From: Oscillospiraceae bacterium | Lineage (GTDB): Bacteria > Bacillota > Clostridia > Oscillospirales > Oscillospiraceae | Direction: 5' to 3' | Assembly (NCBI GenBank): GCA_902787755.1 | Contig: CADAHL010000025.1 | Location: 1-37,412, forward strand | DNA: 37,412 nucleotides | Shown here: positions 1-8,142 of the stretch, piece after piece | Position numbering within the stretch: position 1 is the first letter of the stretch | Layout: every line of letters begins with the position of its first letter | The notes under the pieces: model-generated | The model's database searches: none | Seen by the model: the letters and a program-made list of their open reading frames with translations, nothing else | What the model was told of the DNA's origin: nothing | Program-made: the position numbers and the translations under genes

Positions 1-31
1 CTTCTACCGCTATCTTTTGCTTTTGTGGCAT
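1..31 (-). CDS. Transposase orfA / HTH protein, N-terminal ten residues only
   Basis: The minus strand reads ATG at 31-29 followed by MPQKQKIAVE and then leaves the window. This start resembles IS3-family orfA proteins, short helix-turn-helix subunits that recognise the element ends. A GGGGGAG ribosome binding site (complement of about 39-45) sits 7 nt before the ATG. Only ten residues are visible, so the call rests on the N-terminus plus the adjacent inverted repeat; other HTH proteins are possible. Confidence 0.45.
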   Translation of the reverse strand, partial: MPQKQKIAVE

Positions 32-37
32 GACGAT

Positions 38-92
38 GCTCCCCCTATGTTTGACAGTGCTTCTTTATTTCACTGTCTCTCATAGAGGGAGC
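38..92 (-). repeat. 22-bp imperfect inverted repeat in the transposase leader
   Basis: Positions 38-59 pair with 71-92 at 18 of 22 positions, with an 11-nt loop. In minus-strand RNA the 3' arm contains the GGGGGAG ribosome binding site of the transposase, so a transcript that includes both arms would bury the site. Confidence 0.7.
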
Positions 93-230
93 ATATCACT
101 TCCGTCGGAGGCTTTGTCTTATCCTCGCCTTTTCAAGCCCCGCTTCGCGATCCTTTTTCCGCATCAGCAGGCGGTGGAACAGCCTCGGGGCGGCGCCTCA
201 TGATCCTGTCCCTGCCGGATCGGCAGGACT

Positions 231-258
231 TTAAAAGTCAAAACAGCTGTGTTATACT
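231..258 (+). promoter_or_regulatory. Candidate promoter of the GH120 gene
   Basis: A -10-like TATACT at 253-258 is preceded by TTAAAA at 231-236 with a 16-bp spacer. It lies 34 nt before the start codon, downstream of the insertion-sequence end. The -35 match is weak. A small perfect 7-bp hairpin (CCTGCCG / CGGCAGG, about 211-228) lies just upstream. Confidence 0.45.
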
Positions 259-291
259 GGCAGCAGCGTTTTTGAAAGAGGAGGCAAAAAT

Positions 292-2313
292 ATGATCCTG
301 TATGTTGACTGCGGCAGCCCTGTTCCCGGCGACGGAAGCAAAGAACGCCCCTATCAGACGATCCAGGCTGCGGCCGATCTGGCCAGGCCCGGGGACGAGG
401 TGCTGGTTGCCCCCGGGATCTATCGTGAAAACGTGAATCCCCGGTGCGGCGGAACGGAGACGCAGCGCATCGTTTACCGCTCCCGGGAGCCTCTGGCGGC
501 CGTCATTACCGGCGCGGAAACGCTGACCGGCTGGAAGAACGAGGGCGGCGGCTTGTGGTCCGCGCGGGTGTCCAACCGGATTTTCACCGATCGGAACCCC
601 TATACCACCCTGGTCTCCGGCGACTGGTTCAACGCCGCCAGGATCGCCCATACGGGAGATCTCTTTCTGAACGGGAAGTCTCTCTACGAGGTGACCGACC
701 TGGAGGCCGTGCGTCACCCCAAGCCCTCCCCCGCCTCCTGGGACCCGGAGTTCTCCGTATATACCTGGTACACGCAGCAGGACGGTGACGAAACCGTTTT
801 CTACGCAAACTTTCAGGACAAGGACCCCAACGAGCATACCGTTGAATTCTCCGTCCGCCCGGCCTGCTTTGCGCCGCAGGCGGAGGGCGTCGGCTATATC
901 ACCCTCTCCGGCTTCACCGTCTGCATGGCCGCCACCCAGTGGGCGCCGCCCACGGCTTTCCAGGAGGGCATGATCGCGCCCCATTGGTCCAAGGGCTGGA
1001 TCATTGAGGACTGCGAGATCTATGAATCCAAGTGCAGCGGCATCTCCCTGGGCAAGTATCGGCAGGAAAGCAACGATAACAAGTGGCTGCACTGGAAGTA
1101 CAAGGACGGCACCCAGACCGAGCGGGAGTGCATCTGCCTGGCTCAGATCGAGGGCTGGAGCAAGGAGACGATCGGCTCCCACACCGTACGGCGCTGCCAT
1201 ATCCACCACTGCGGTCAGACCGGCATCGTGGGCCATCTGGGCGGGGTGTTTTCCCTCATCGAGGACTGCCATATCCACCATATCAACAACAAGCAGAACC
1301 TGGCGGGCGCCGAGATCGGCGGGATCAAGATGCACGCCGCCATCGACGTGATCTTCCGCCGCAACCACATCCACCACTGCACCCGTGGACTGTGGCTGGA
1401 CTGGCAGGCCCAGGGCACCCGCGTGACACAGTGCCTCTTTCATGACAACTGCCTGCCCTATGATTTCCTGATGAACCCCCAGGCCATGAGCGCCGTCGGG
1501 GAAGATATCTTCGTGGAGGTCTCCCACGGGCCTACGCTCATCGACAACAACCTTCTGCTCTCCACCCGGTCCCTGAAGCTGCCGTCCCAGGGTATCGCGG
1601 TGGCGCACAATCTGCTGGCCGGGTCCTGCGCCTGTGTGGGCCGCGGCGTGACCAACGGCACCAGGACGCTGCCCAGCCCCCGCTATACGCCCTATCATCT
1701 GCCCCACCGCACTGAGGTGGCGGGCTTCATGACGATTCTCCACGGAGACACGCGCTTTTACAACAACATCTTCGTCCAGCAGCCGGTGCACCGGATGCTG
1801 CGCATCCCCGGCATGATCGCAAAGCGCGTCAAGTCCTTTGAATGGGACGACATGAACGTCCAGGCCGGTCTCAGCCCCTATGACGGCTATCCCACCGAGG
1901 AGGAATGGAAGAGCCAGTTTGAGGGCTACTGCGGTATGGGCGCCCCGGCCAGCGACAAATACTACTCCTATCTGCCCGTGTGGACCGGCGGCAACGTGTA
2001 CTGCAACGGCGCCAGGCCCCGGAAGGGAGAAAAGGACGCCGTCTGTATCTCCGGGAAGGTCTCGCTGACCCTGCTGGAGCAGAAGAACGGCTGGAAGCTG
2101 GTCACGGATCTGTATCAGAGATTGCCCGCCACAGGCTGCCGGACGGTGGATACCGACAGGCTCGGCATGGCCTTCGAGCCGGAGCAGCGCTTCGAGAACC
2201 CGGACGGCAGCGCCCTCTGCCTGGACAGAGACTATTGGGGCAGAGAGCGAAGCGGGGCCGTCCTGCCCGGGCCCTTTGCCGACGGCGCCTCCGCCGCAGA
2301 GCGCCTGGCCTGA
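292..2313 (+). CDS. GH120 family beta-xylosidase (right-handed beta-helix)
   Basis: The 673-residue protein is a parallel beta-helix enzyme with no signal peptide, so it should act in the cytoplasm, releasing xylose from xylo-oligosaccharides. The N-terminus has the usual opening of this fold (YVDCGSPVPGDGSKERPYQT). The middle strongly resembles Thermoanaerobacterium XylC, the founding GH120 beta-xylosidase: WAPPTAFQEG near 217, GWSKETIGSH near 288, GIVGHLGGVF near 311 and GLWLDWQAQGTRV near 366. By that comparison the nucleophile is Asp370 (LWLDW) and the acid/base Glu409 (FVEVSHGP). About 16 residues between them (NCLPYDFLMNPQAMSAVG region) seem to be an insertion relative to XylC. GAGGAGG at 278-284 sets the start. 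The gene is monocistronic, with its own promoter and terminator. Confidence 0.85.
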   Translation: MILYVDCGSPVPGDGSKERPYQTIQAAADLARPGDEVLVAPGIYRENVNPRCGGTETQRIVYRSREPLAAVITGAETLTGWKNEGGGLWSARVSNRIFTDRNPYTTLVSGDWFNAARIAHTGDLFLNGKSLYEVTDLEAVRHPKPSPASWDPEFSVYTWYTQQDGDETVFYANFQDKDPNEHTVEFSVRPACFAPQAEGVGYITLSGFTVCMAATQWAPPTAFQEGMIAPHWSKGWIIEDCEIYESKCSGISLGKYRQESNDNKWLHWKYKDGTQTERECICLAQIEGWSKETIGSHTVRRCHIHHCGQTGIVGHLGGVFSLIEDCHIHHINNKQNLAGAEIGGIKMHAAIDVIFRRNHIHHCTRGLWLDWQAQGTRVTQCLFHDNCLPYDFLMNPQAMSAVGEDIFVEVSHGPTLIDNNLLLSTRSLKLPSQGIAVAHNLLAGSCACVGRGVTNGTRTLPSPRYTPYHLPHRTEVAGFMTILHGDTRFYNNIFVQQPVHRMLRIPGMIAKRVKSFEWDDMNVQAGLSPYDGYPTEEEWKSQFEGYCGMGAPASDKYYSYLPVWTGGNVYCNGARPRKGEKDAVCISGKVSLTLLEQKNGWKLVTDLYQRLPATGCRTVDTDRLGMAFEPEQRFENPDGSALCLDRDYWGRERSGAVLPGPFADGASAAERLA

Positions 2314-2330
2314 GGAAAACAGAATCAAAA

Positions 2331-2372
2331 AGCCAATGCACGGGAGAGCTTTCCCTGTGCATTGGCTTTTTT
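2331..2372 (+). terminator. Rho-independent terminator after GH120
   Basis: AGCCAATGCACGGG at 2331-2344 pairs with CCCTGTGCATTGGCT at 2353-2367 (one bulged base), followed by a T run to 2372. It lies 17 nt after the GH120 stop codon. The A run on its left side could also let it serve the minus-strand remnant ending at 2372. Confidence 0.85.
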
Positions 2373-2555
2373 CAGCTTTTGATCAGCTCGGCGCTGTAGG
2401 CCGGCAGGACCAGGGCATCCTGTATCGTCTGCTGCCGCAGAACTCCGAAGCCGGGCTCTGCGAGGGGGATCGAAACGGGCCGGTTCGTCGTATTCACGTA
2501 GAACCGGGCGCCCGGAGCAAGCTTCCGGGCCTGCACGCCCTCGGGAAGAGAAGCG
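2372..2555 (-). pseudogene. C-terminal remnant of a GH42-like beta-galactosidase
   Basis: Read on the minus strand from about 2555 to a TGA at 2374-2372, an open frame of about 60 codons contains LPEGVQARKL, FYVNTTNRPVSI and ends LVLPAYSAELIKS. This pattern (a small beta-sandwich with F-x-N-N-P-V followed by a LPPY/LPAYS ending) is typical of the C-terminal domain of GH42 beta-galactosidases. There is no start codon, ribosome binding site or catalytic domain; the frame breaks at about 2555, where sequence of the opposite orientation begins. It is a tail of a lost gene. Assignment to GH42 rather than another GH-A clan enzyme is moderate. Confidence 0.55.
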
Positions 2556-2640
2556 GGGCCTCAAGAAGGAGCGCACCAACATCTCCGCCACCAATCCCCT
2601 GATCCTCAAGCTGGCGAAGAAGGCCATGCAGAAGAATTGA
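2556..2640 (+). pseudogene. 3' remnant of an unidentified + strand gene
   Basis: An open + frame ends at TGA 2638-2640 with GLKKERTNISATNPLILKLA and then KKAMQKN, a basic C-terminus directly followed by a terminator at 2655. The frame has no start codon and merges upstream with the minus-strand GH42-like tail. The arrangement (real-looking stop, then terminator) suggests the end of a former gene. I do not recognise the family. Confidence 0.4.
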
Positions 2641-2654
2641 TCCCCTGTCAGCAA

Positions 2655-2684
2655 AGCAGCGGTGCCGCGCGCCGCTGCTTTTTT
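2655..2684 (+). terminator. Rho-independent terminator of the lost + strand gene
   Basis: AGCAGCGG (2655-2662) pairs with CCGCTGCT (2672-2679) around a 9-nt loop, followed by six T. It lies 15 nt after the stop of the remnant. Confidence 0.8.
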
Positions 2685-2741
2685 GACGATTTTTTTCCTG
2701 TTATGGCAAAAATAGATATTTCTTTTTCGGCACAGATTCTT

Positions 2742-2747
2742 TACAAT
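2742..2747 (+). promoter_or_regulatory. Possible -10 element of the GH3-GH42-SGNH operon
   Basis: TACAAT lies in an AT-rich stretch 40 nt before the GH3 start codon, after the preceding terminator. No convincing -35 hexamer is visible at 17 bp (TTTCTT at 2719-2724). Confidence 0.35.
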
Positions 2748-2787
2748 GTCATCGTGATCAAAACTGCATATCAAAGGAGGACCTTCC

Positions 2788-5193
2788 ATGGAACGCTATA
2801 TGGACACCACTCTGACTGCCCGGGAGCGGGTGGAGCTGCTGCTCAAGGAAATGACGCTGGACGAAAAAATCGCCCAGCTGACGGGCGTGTTCTCGCTCAA
2901 GGGATATGAGGACAAAATGGCCGCCTTTTTCAAAAACGGCATCGGCCAGATCAGCACCCTGGGCTTCCGCATGTGTGAGAGCATGGAGGAGGCGGCCGCC
3001 TGGCAGCGGCAGCTGCAGACCCTGGTAATGGAAAACAGCCGTCTGCATATCCCGGCAGTTTTCCACATGGAGGGCCTCAACGGCGCGTTTATCCAGGATA
3101 CCACCTCCTTCCCCTCCGGCGTGAACCGCGGCGCGGGCTTTGATGCCGAATTGGAGCGCGAGATCGGCGAGATCGTCTCCCGTCAGGAGGCGGCCTTCGG
3201 CTTTACCCAGGTGCTGGCCCCGGTGCTGGACATCTCCCGGGACTCCCGCATGGGCCGCCAGTCCGAGCCCTACGGCGAGGACGCCACTCTGGCCTCCGCC
3301 CTGGGCGTGGCCTACACCCGCGGCATTCAGGAGACCGAGACGGCGGGCCGCCATCCCGAATCCGCCGCCAAGCATTTTACCGGCTTTCACCGGGGTGCGG
3401 CCGGCATCCACGGCACGGACACGGAGATCGGCGAGCGGCTTTTGCGCGAGGTCTACGCCAAGCCCTTCCAGGCCGCCATCACCGAGGCAAAGCTGCGCGG
3501 CGTGATGCCCTGCTACTGCTCCGTCAATGGTCTGCCCATGCACGCGAGCAAGCACTATCTGACCGGTCTTCTCCGCCAGGAGATGGGCTTTGAGGGCGTC
3601 ACCGTCTCCGACTACGGCGGAGCGGAAAACACCTTCCTGTATCAGAAGACCTGCGAGAGCAAGGGCGAGGCGGGCTACCGCTGCCTGAAGGCGGGCCTGG
3701 ACGTGGAGCTTCCCATGCCTGCGGCCTTCGCGGAGATGAAGGCGCTCTTTGAGCAGGGCGAGGCGGAGGAAGCGTACGTGGACGCTGCCGTGCTTCGCGT
3801 GTTGGAAGCCAAGTTCCGCATGGGAATCTTTGAGCATCCCTTCGCTCTGCAGGGTGCGGAACTGGAAGAAACCGTGCACCACGCCCATGACGACGAGGTG
3901 TCTTTCCGCGCGGCCCAGCAGAGCATCATCCTGCTGAAGAACACCGGTGCATTGCCGCTCTCTGGCAAAGAAAAGACCATTGCAGTCATCGGCCCCCATG
4001 CCGCCAACGCCCGCTACTACTTTGGCGGCTACACTCACGTGAGCATGGTGGAGGCCATGCACGCCGCCATGAACTCCATGGCCGGTGTTGGTGGCGGCGG
4101 AGACGCGGTCCATGCCGAGATGGAGCGCGTCCCCGGCACGAACGTTCAGATCGACGAGCGGGAGGATTTCGACCAGGTCCTGCGCAAGCTGGAGCCCAAA
4201 TGCCGCAGCCTCCTGCAGGTGCTGCGCGAGGAGCTGCCCGAAGCGGAGATCCTGTACGCCCCCGGCTACTATAAGGCCGGTGCGGACGAGGGCCTCTTTG
4301 ACGAGGCGCTGAAGTTCGTCGAGAAGGCCGATGCGGTCATTCTGACCCTGGGCGGCAAGAACGGCACCGGCTCCATCGCCACCATGGGCGAGGGGATCGA
4401 CGGCACGAACGTCAATCTGCCCGCCTGCCAGGACGCCTTCATCCGCAGGGCCGCGGCGTACGGCAAGCCGCTGATCGGCGTGCACTTCGACGGGCGGCCC
4501 ATCTCCTCCGACGCGGCGGACGAGCATCTGGACGCCATCGTGGAGGCCTTTACCCCCGCCAAATTTGGCGCGGAGGCTGTGGTCAACGTGCTGCTGGGCA
4601 AGGTTAATCCCTCCGGTAAGCTTCCCCTCTCCGCGGCCTATAACGCCGGGCAGATCCCCGTTTATTACAACCACCCCAACGGCTCCGGCTGGCACCAGAG
4701 CCCCAGCATCGGCTTTACCGACTATGTGGACTGCCCGCACCGCCCGCGCTACTGCTTCGGCCATGGGCTGAGCTATACCACCTTTGCCTACCGCGATCTC
4801 ACCCTCGGCAAAAAGGAAGTCAGCCCCTTTGAGAAGCTGACGGTTTCCGTGAAGGTCAAGAACACCGGCGATGTGGCCGGCACCGAGGTGGTGCAGCTCT
4901 ATCTCCGGGACGTGCAGGCCTCCATGACCCGCCCCAACAAGGAGCTGCAGGGCTTTGCCCGGGTGGAGCTGCAGCCGGGCGAGGAAAAGACCGTCCGCTT
5001 CACCGTCTCGCCCAGCCAGATGGCCTTCGTGGATGAGGACATGAAGTGGAAGATCGAGAAGGGCGAATACGAGGTGCAGATCGCCGCCTCCTCTCAGGAC
5101 GTGCGCCTGACCGACAGTTATGTTGTTACAAAGAACGCCTGGCTGGAGGGCCGCGACCGCGCCTTCTATGCCGGTGTTCAGATTGGAGAATAA
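2788..5193 (+). CDS. GH3 family beta-glucosidase/beta-xylosidase
   Basis: The 801-residue cytoplasmic GH3 enzyme has classical domain order: (beta/alpha)8 catalytic domain (about 20-350), alpha/beta sandwich (about 380-600), and a C-terminal fibronectin-III-like domain (about 690-780). It removes non-reducing-end beta-linked glucose or xylose from oligosaccharides. Visible landmarks are RQSEPYGED (157-165), the substrate-binding AKHFTGF (194-200) and VSDYGG with nucleophile Asp275. Most GH3 enzymes have SDW; Tyr here is a variant. The sugar specificity cannot be fixed from sequence; BglX/Xyl3-like. AAAGGAGG at 2773-2780 sets the ATG. It is the first gene of an operon: the stop lies 4 nt before the GH42 start, whose ribosome binding site is inside this gene's end. 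Confidence 0.9.
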   Translation: MERYMDTTLTARERVELLLKEMTLDEKIAQLTGVFSLKGYEDKMAAFFKNGIGQISTLGFRMCESMEEAAAWQRQLQTLVMENSRLHIPAVFHMEGLNGAFIQDTTSFPSGVNRGAGFDAELEREIGEIVSRQEAAFGFTQVLAPVLDISRDSRMGRQSEPYGEDATLASALGVAYTRGIQETETAGRHPESAAKHFTGFHRGAAGIHGTDTEIGERLLREVYAKPFQAAITEAKLRGVMPCYCSVNGLPMHASKHYLTGLLRQEMGFEGVTVSDYGGAENTFLYQKTCESKGEAGYRCLKAGLDVELPMPAAFAEMKALFEQGEAEEAYVDAAVLRVLEAKFRMGIFEHPFALQGAELEETVHHAHDDEVSFRAAQQSIILLKNTGALPLSGKEKTIAVIGPHAANARYYFGGYTHVSMVEAMHAAMNSMAGVGGGGDAVHAEMERVPGTNVQIDEREDFDQVLRKLEPKCRSLLQVLREELPEAEILYAPGYYKAGADEGLFDEALKFVEKADAVILTLGGKNGTGSIATMGEGIDGTNVNLPACQDAFIRRAAAYGKPLIGVHFDGRPISSDAADEHLDAIVEAFTPAKFGAEAVVNVLLGKVNPSGKLPLSAAYNAGQIPVYYNHPNGSGWHQSPSIGFTDYVDCPHRPRYCFGHGLSYTTFAYRDLTLGKKEVSPFEKLTVSVKVKNTGDVAGTEVVQLYLRDVQASMTRPNKELQGFARVELQPGEEKTVRFTVSPSQMAFVDEDMKWKIEKGEYEVQIAASSQDVRLTDSYVVTKNAWLEGRDRAFYAGVQIGE

Positions 5194-5197
5194 ACAG

Positions 5198-7267
5198 ATG
5201 AACAAGCAGAAGTATCAGTGGCCGGAATACACCGTCGGCGTGTGCTATTACCCCGAGCATTGGGACGAGAGCCTGTGGGAGAGCGATCTGGACCGGATGC
5301 TCGCCGCGGGGATCCACGTGGTGCGCATCGCGGAATTTGCCTGGAATCTCACGGAGCCGGAGGAGGGCGTTTTCCGCTTTGACTTCTTCGACCGCTTCCT
5401 GGATCTGTGTGCGGAAAAGGGCATGAAGGTCATCTTCGGCACCCCCACCGCCACACCGCCGGCATGGCTCACGAAGAAGTACCCCGAGGTCCTGAACGCG
5501 GATCAGAACGGTCTCCCCTACGAGCACGGCGCCAGACGCCACTACAACTACAATTCTCCCATCTACCGGGAGAAGGCGCGGATCATCGTCACCGTGCTGG
5601 CCGAGCACTACGGGAAGCATCCTGCCATCGCAGGCTGGCAGATCGACAATGAGATGAACTGCGAGACCTGCGAGTTTCATTCCGAGGCGGATCAGGAGGC
5701 CTTCCGCGTCTTTCTGAGAGAGACCTACGGCAGCCTGGATGCGCTCAACCGCGCCTGGGGAACGGCGTTCTGGAACCAGACCTACACCGCTTGGGAAGAG
5801 CTCCGCCTGCCCGGCCATGTGCTGAACGACGGCTGGAACCCTCATCAGCGGCTGGACTATCTCCGCTTTGTTTCCGCGAGCGCCCGCAGTTTCTGCAAGC
5901 TGCAGTCGGACATTCTGCACCGCTACAAAAAGCCCGGGGATTTCATCACCACCAACGCGCTCTTCTGGCATATCGACAACCCGAAGATGTTTGAGGAAAG
6001 CCTGGATCTCTTCGGCTACGACTCCTACCCCAACTTTGCCTTCGGCCTGAACCGCGAGGAAGTGCTGAAGGATCAGGGCTACGGCGTCGAGGGCGATCTG
6101 AACGACCGTCTGAGCGGAAAGAGCCTCAGCGAGGTGCGGGGCATCTGCCCCCATTTCGCCATTCTGGAGCAGCAGTCCGGCGCGGGCGGCTGGGTCAGCC
6201 GTATGGAGGGCCCGCAGCCGAGGCCCGGTCAGATCCGGCTCTGGGCCATGCAGAGCGTGGCCCACGGGGCGGACTTCGTCTCCTTCTTCCGCTGGCGGAC
6301 CTGCAGCTTCGGCACGGAGATGTACTGGCACGGTATCCTGGACTATGACGGCCGGGACAACCGCCGCCTGCGCGAGGTCGCGGCTTTCGCATCGGATCTG
6401 AAGAAGCTCGCGCCGCTGTGCGGCTCTGAGTACGCGGCCCCGCTCGCCATCGTCAAGGACTATGACAACGCCTGTGACGCCGAGGTCGACGTCTGGCATG
6501 GCCGCCTGAGCTTCCCGGATGATTCCGCGATCTATCAGCAGGCGCAGCTGAGCCACGTCCCCTGTGACTATCTCCATCTGGCGGACGATTCCGCACTCGA
6601 AGACCTCCGCCGCTATCCGGTGCTGATCTACCCGCATCCGGCGATCATGACCGGGGCGAGGGCGGATCTGCTCAAAGCGTACGTGGAGCAGGGCGGCACG
6701 CTGATCCTGGGCTGCCGCACGGGCTACAAGCAGGAAAACGGCCGGGCCATCCTGCTGCCCCCGCCGGGCCTTCTGCGTGAGCTCACCGGCAGCACGGTCC
6801 GGGAATCCGGCTTCTGGCACCCGGCGGAGCCCACCGTCACAGTGGAATGGAACGGCGAACGCTTCGAGGCTCCCCTGTTCCAGGATCAGCTGGAGGCGGA
6901 GGGCGACGCCGCGGTCCTGGCCCGGTATGACAGCTCCTGGTTCGCGGGAACGCCCGCGCTGATCGAGCACAGGCTCGGCGCCGGCCGCTGCCTCCACTGG
7001 GGCAGCACCTTCTCCCGGCCGCTGCTCAAAGAGCTGTTTGCGTATCTGGGCTTGACCGGCCGCTTTGACGAACTGCTGGACCTGCCGGAGGCCGTGGAGA
7101 TCGCCGAGCGGCGGAAGGACGGACGGCGCTTCCTCATGCTGCTCAACTACCTGCCGGAGGCGCAGGAAATCCTCCTGCACAGGGAAATGCGCGATATGCT
7201 GGAAGACAGGCCCGTCTCCGGGAAAATCAGTATGCCGCCCTTCGGCGTTCTCGTTTTGGAGGCATGA
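5198..7267 (+). CDS. GH42 beta-galactosidase
   Basis: The 689-residue GH42 enzyme hydrolyses terminal beta-galactose (some members take alpha-L-arabinopyranose) in the cytoplasm. The N-terminal TIM barrel carries GVCYYPEHW (14-22), the acid/base in QIDNEMNC (Glu152) and the nucleophile in AILEQQSG (Glu324). The trimerisation/glutamine-amidotransferase-like middle domain spans about 400-610. The C-terminal small beta domain ends MPPFGVLVLEA. The ATG at 5198 is preceded by GGAG at 5185-5188, overlapping the GH3 end; an in-frame extension to 5120 would lie wholly inside GH3 and is unlikely. The stop overlaps the Shine-Dalgarno region of the next gene (stop 7267, next start 7269), so translation is probably coupled. 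Confidence 0.93.
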   Translation: MNKQKYQWPEYTVGVCYYPEHWDESLWESDLDRMLAAGIHVVRIAEFAWNLTEPEEGVFRFDFFDRFLDLCAEKGMKVIFGTPTATPPAWLTKKYPEVLNADQNGLPYEHGARRHYNYNSPIYREKARIIVTVLAEHYGKHPAIAGWQIDNEMNCETCEFHSEADQEAFRVFLRETYGSLDALNRAWGTAFWNQTYTAWEELRLPGHVLNDGWNPHQRLDYLRFVSASARSFCKLQSDILHRYKKPGDFITTNALFWHIDNPKMFEESLDLFGYDSYPNFAFGLNREEVLKDQGYGVEGDLNDRLSGKSLSEVRGICPHFAILEQQSGAGGWVSRMEGPQPRPGQIRLWAMQSVAHGADFVSFFRWRTCSFGTEMYWHGILDYDGRDNRRLREVAAFASDLKKLAPLCGSEYAAPLAIVKDYDNACDAEVDVWHGRLSFPDDSAIYQQAQLSHVPCDYLHLADDSALEDLRRYPVLIYPHPAIMTGARADLLKAYVEQGGTLILGCRTGYKQENGRAILLPPPGLLRELTGSTVRESGFWHPAEPTVTVEWNGERFEAPLFQDQLEAEGDAAVLARYDSSWFAGTPALIEHRLGAGRCLHWGSTFSRPLLKELFAYLGLTGRFDELLDLPEAVEIAERRKDGRRFLMLLNYLPEAQEILLHREMRDMLEDRPVSGKISMPPFGVLVLEA

Positions 7268-7268
7268 T

Positions 7269-7925
7269 ATGAATCTCGGTCTGTATATCGCTCGTTTGTT
7301 CGTTCATCCGGAAAAGGCGGATCCCGGCCGCCGGCGCATTGCCTGTATCGGCGACAGCATCACCTTCGGCGCCGGCGTGGCGGCAACCCGGAAGACCGAC
7401 GCCTGGACCTATATTCTGCAGAACCGGCTTGGCGACAGCTTCCAGGTGCTCAACTACGGCGTCTCGGGAGCGACGCTCCAGCGGGAGGGTGATTTTCCGT
7501 ACCGCAGGATCGGTTTCCTGAAGAGGCTCAAAAAAGCGCAGCCGGAGCTGATCGTTCTGATGCTCGGCACCAACGACTCCAAGCCCTACAACTGGAACGC
7601 GGAGCGCTTTGGCCGGGAGTATGAGGCGCTGGTCAGGGAGCTGATCGCCATGCCCTGGCCCCACCGTCTTGTCCTGATGACGCCGCCCAAGGCATTCCCG
7701 GAGGAGAAAACCGGGGTGATCGGCTACGACATTCAAAACGAACCGATCCGGGACGTGATCCGCCCGCTGGTTTTCTCCCTCGGTCAGAGCTATGAACTGC
7801 AGGTGATCGATCTCTATGCCCTGACAGAGGAGCACCCCGAATATTTCTGTGACGGGGTGCATCCAAATGAGCTGGGAAACCGCATCCTCGCCGAGCAGCT
7901 TGTCAAGGAGCTCGCATTGGGCTGA
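7269..7925 (+). CDS. SGNH/GDSL-type esterase
   Basis: The 218-residue cytoplasmic SGNH hydrolase is probably a carbohydrate esterase that removes acetyl groups from hemicellulose-derived oligosaccharides. The four family blocks are visible: CIGDSITFGAG with nucleophile Ser30 (block I), YGVSG (block II glycine), LGTND at 99-103 (block III) and DGVHPN with Asp195/His198 (block V). GGAGG at 7258-7262 precedes the ATG, which starts 1 nt after the GH42 stop. Its position as third gene of a GH3-GH42 operon supports the deacetylase role. The exact substrate is inference; related proteins include isoamyl-acetate-hydrolysing-type esterases. No terminator is visible downstream. Confidence 0.85.
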   Translation: MNLGLYIARLFVHPEKADPGRRRIACIGDSITFGAGVAATRKTDAWTYILQNRLGDSFQVLNYGVSGATLQREGDFPYRRIGFLKRLKKAQPELIVLMLGTNDSKPYNWNAERFGREYEALVRELIAMPWPHRLVLMTPPKAFPEEKTGVIGYDIQNEPIRDVIRPLVFSLGQSYELQVIDLYALTEEHPEYFCDGVHPNELGNRILAEQLVKELALG

Positions 7926-8038
7926 GCAGAAGCAAATCGCAAAAATGCTTTTCACGAACAGAGCCCGGAGCAGACCGCTTCCGATCGCGAAGTCAGGATA
8001 AGAAAAGCGAATATTCACCCGTTCAATGCCATTATTTC

Positions 8039-8047
8039 TGCTATAAT
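8039..8047 (+). promoter_or_regulatory. Extended -10 promoter upstream of GH78
   Basis: TGC-TATAAT at 8039-8047 is a perfect extended -10 element 95 nt before the GH78 start. The -35 region is poor (GTTCAA at 8021-8026, 15-bp spacing), which an extended -10 can tolerate. The remaining intergenic sequence 7926-8142 shows no gene. Confidence 0.6.
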
Positions 8048-8142
8048 GGAAGCGATAAATGGAGCGAAGCGGCAGGGCTCCGTCTGACCGGGAAGCGGCC
8101 CGGCGGCGCCGGCGGCAATCGGATGAGGAGAGGAATTTTAAA

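Larger units (their letters stand above)
1..98 (-). mobile_element. Terminal part of an insertion sequence (IS3-like), cut by the window edge
   Basis: The minus strand, read from about position 98 downward, begins TGATATGCTCCC, contains a 22-bp imperfect inverted repeat, and then enters a transposase-like reading frame at position 31. A TG...-type end followed at about 65 nt by an orfA start fits the left end of an IS3-type element. The other end and the rest of the transposase lie outside the window, so the family assignment is tentative and no target duplication can be checked. Confidence 0.5.

Noticed and set aside
99-230. Possible minus-strand gene tail between the insertion sequence and the GH120 promoter
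   Set aside because: A basic open stretch is visible in one frame, but it is short, has no start or ribosome binding site and matches no family I know.
238-2328. 696-codon minus-strand open frame opposite GH120
   Set aside because: GC-rich third positions leave the antisense frame open. Its composition (Gly/Ala/Val/His-rich) has no domain pattern, while the + strand encodes a clear GH120.
2758-5205. 815-codon minus-strand open frame opposite GH3
   Set aside because: It is an antisense shadow of a protein with complete GH3 motifs and a strong ribosome binding site.
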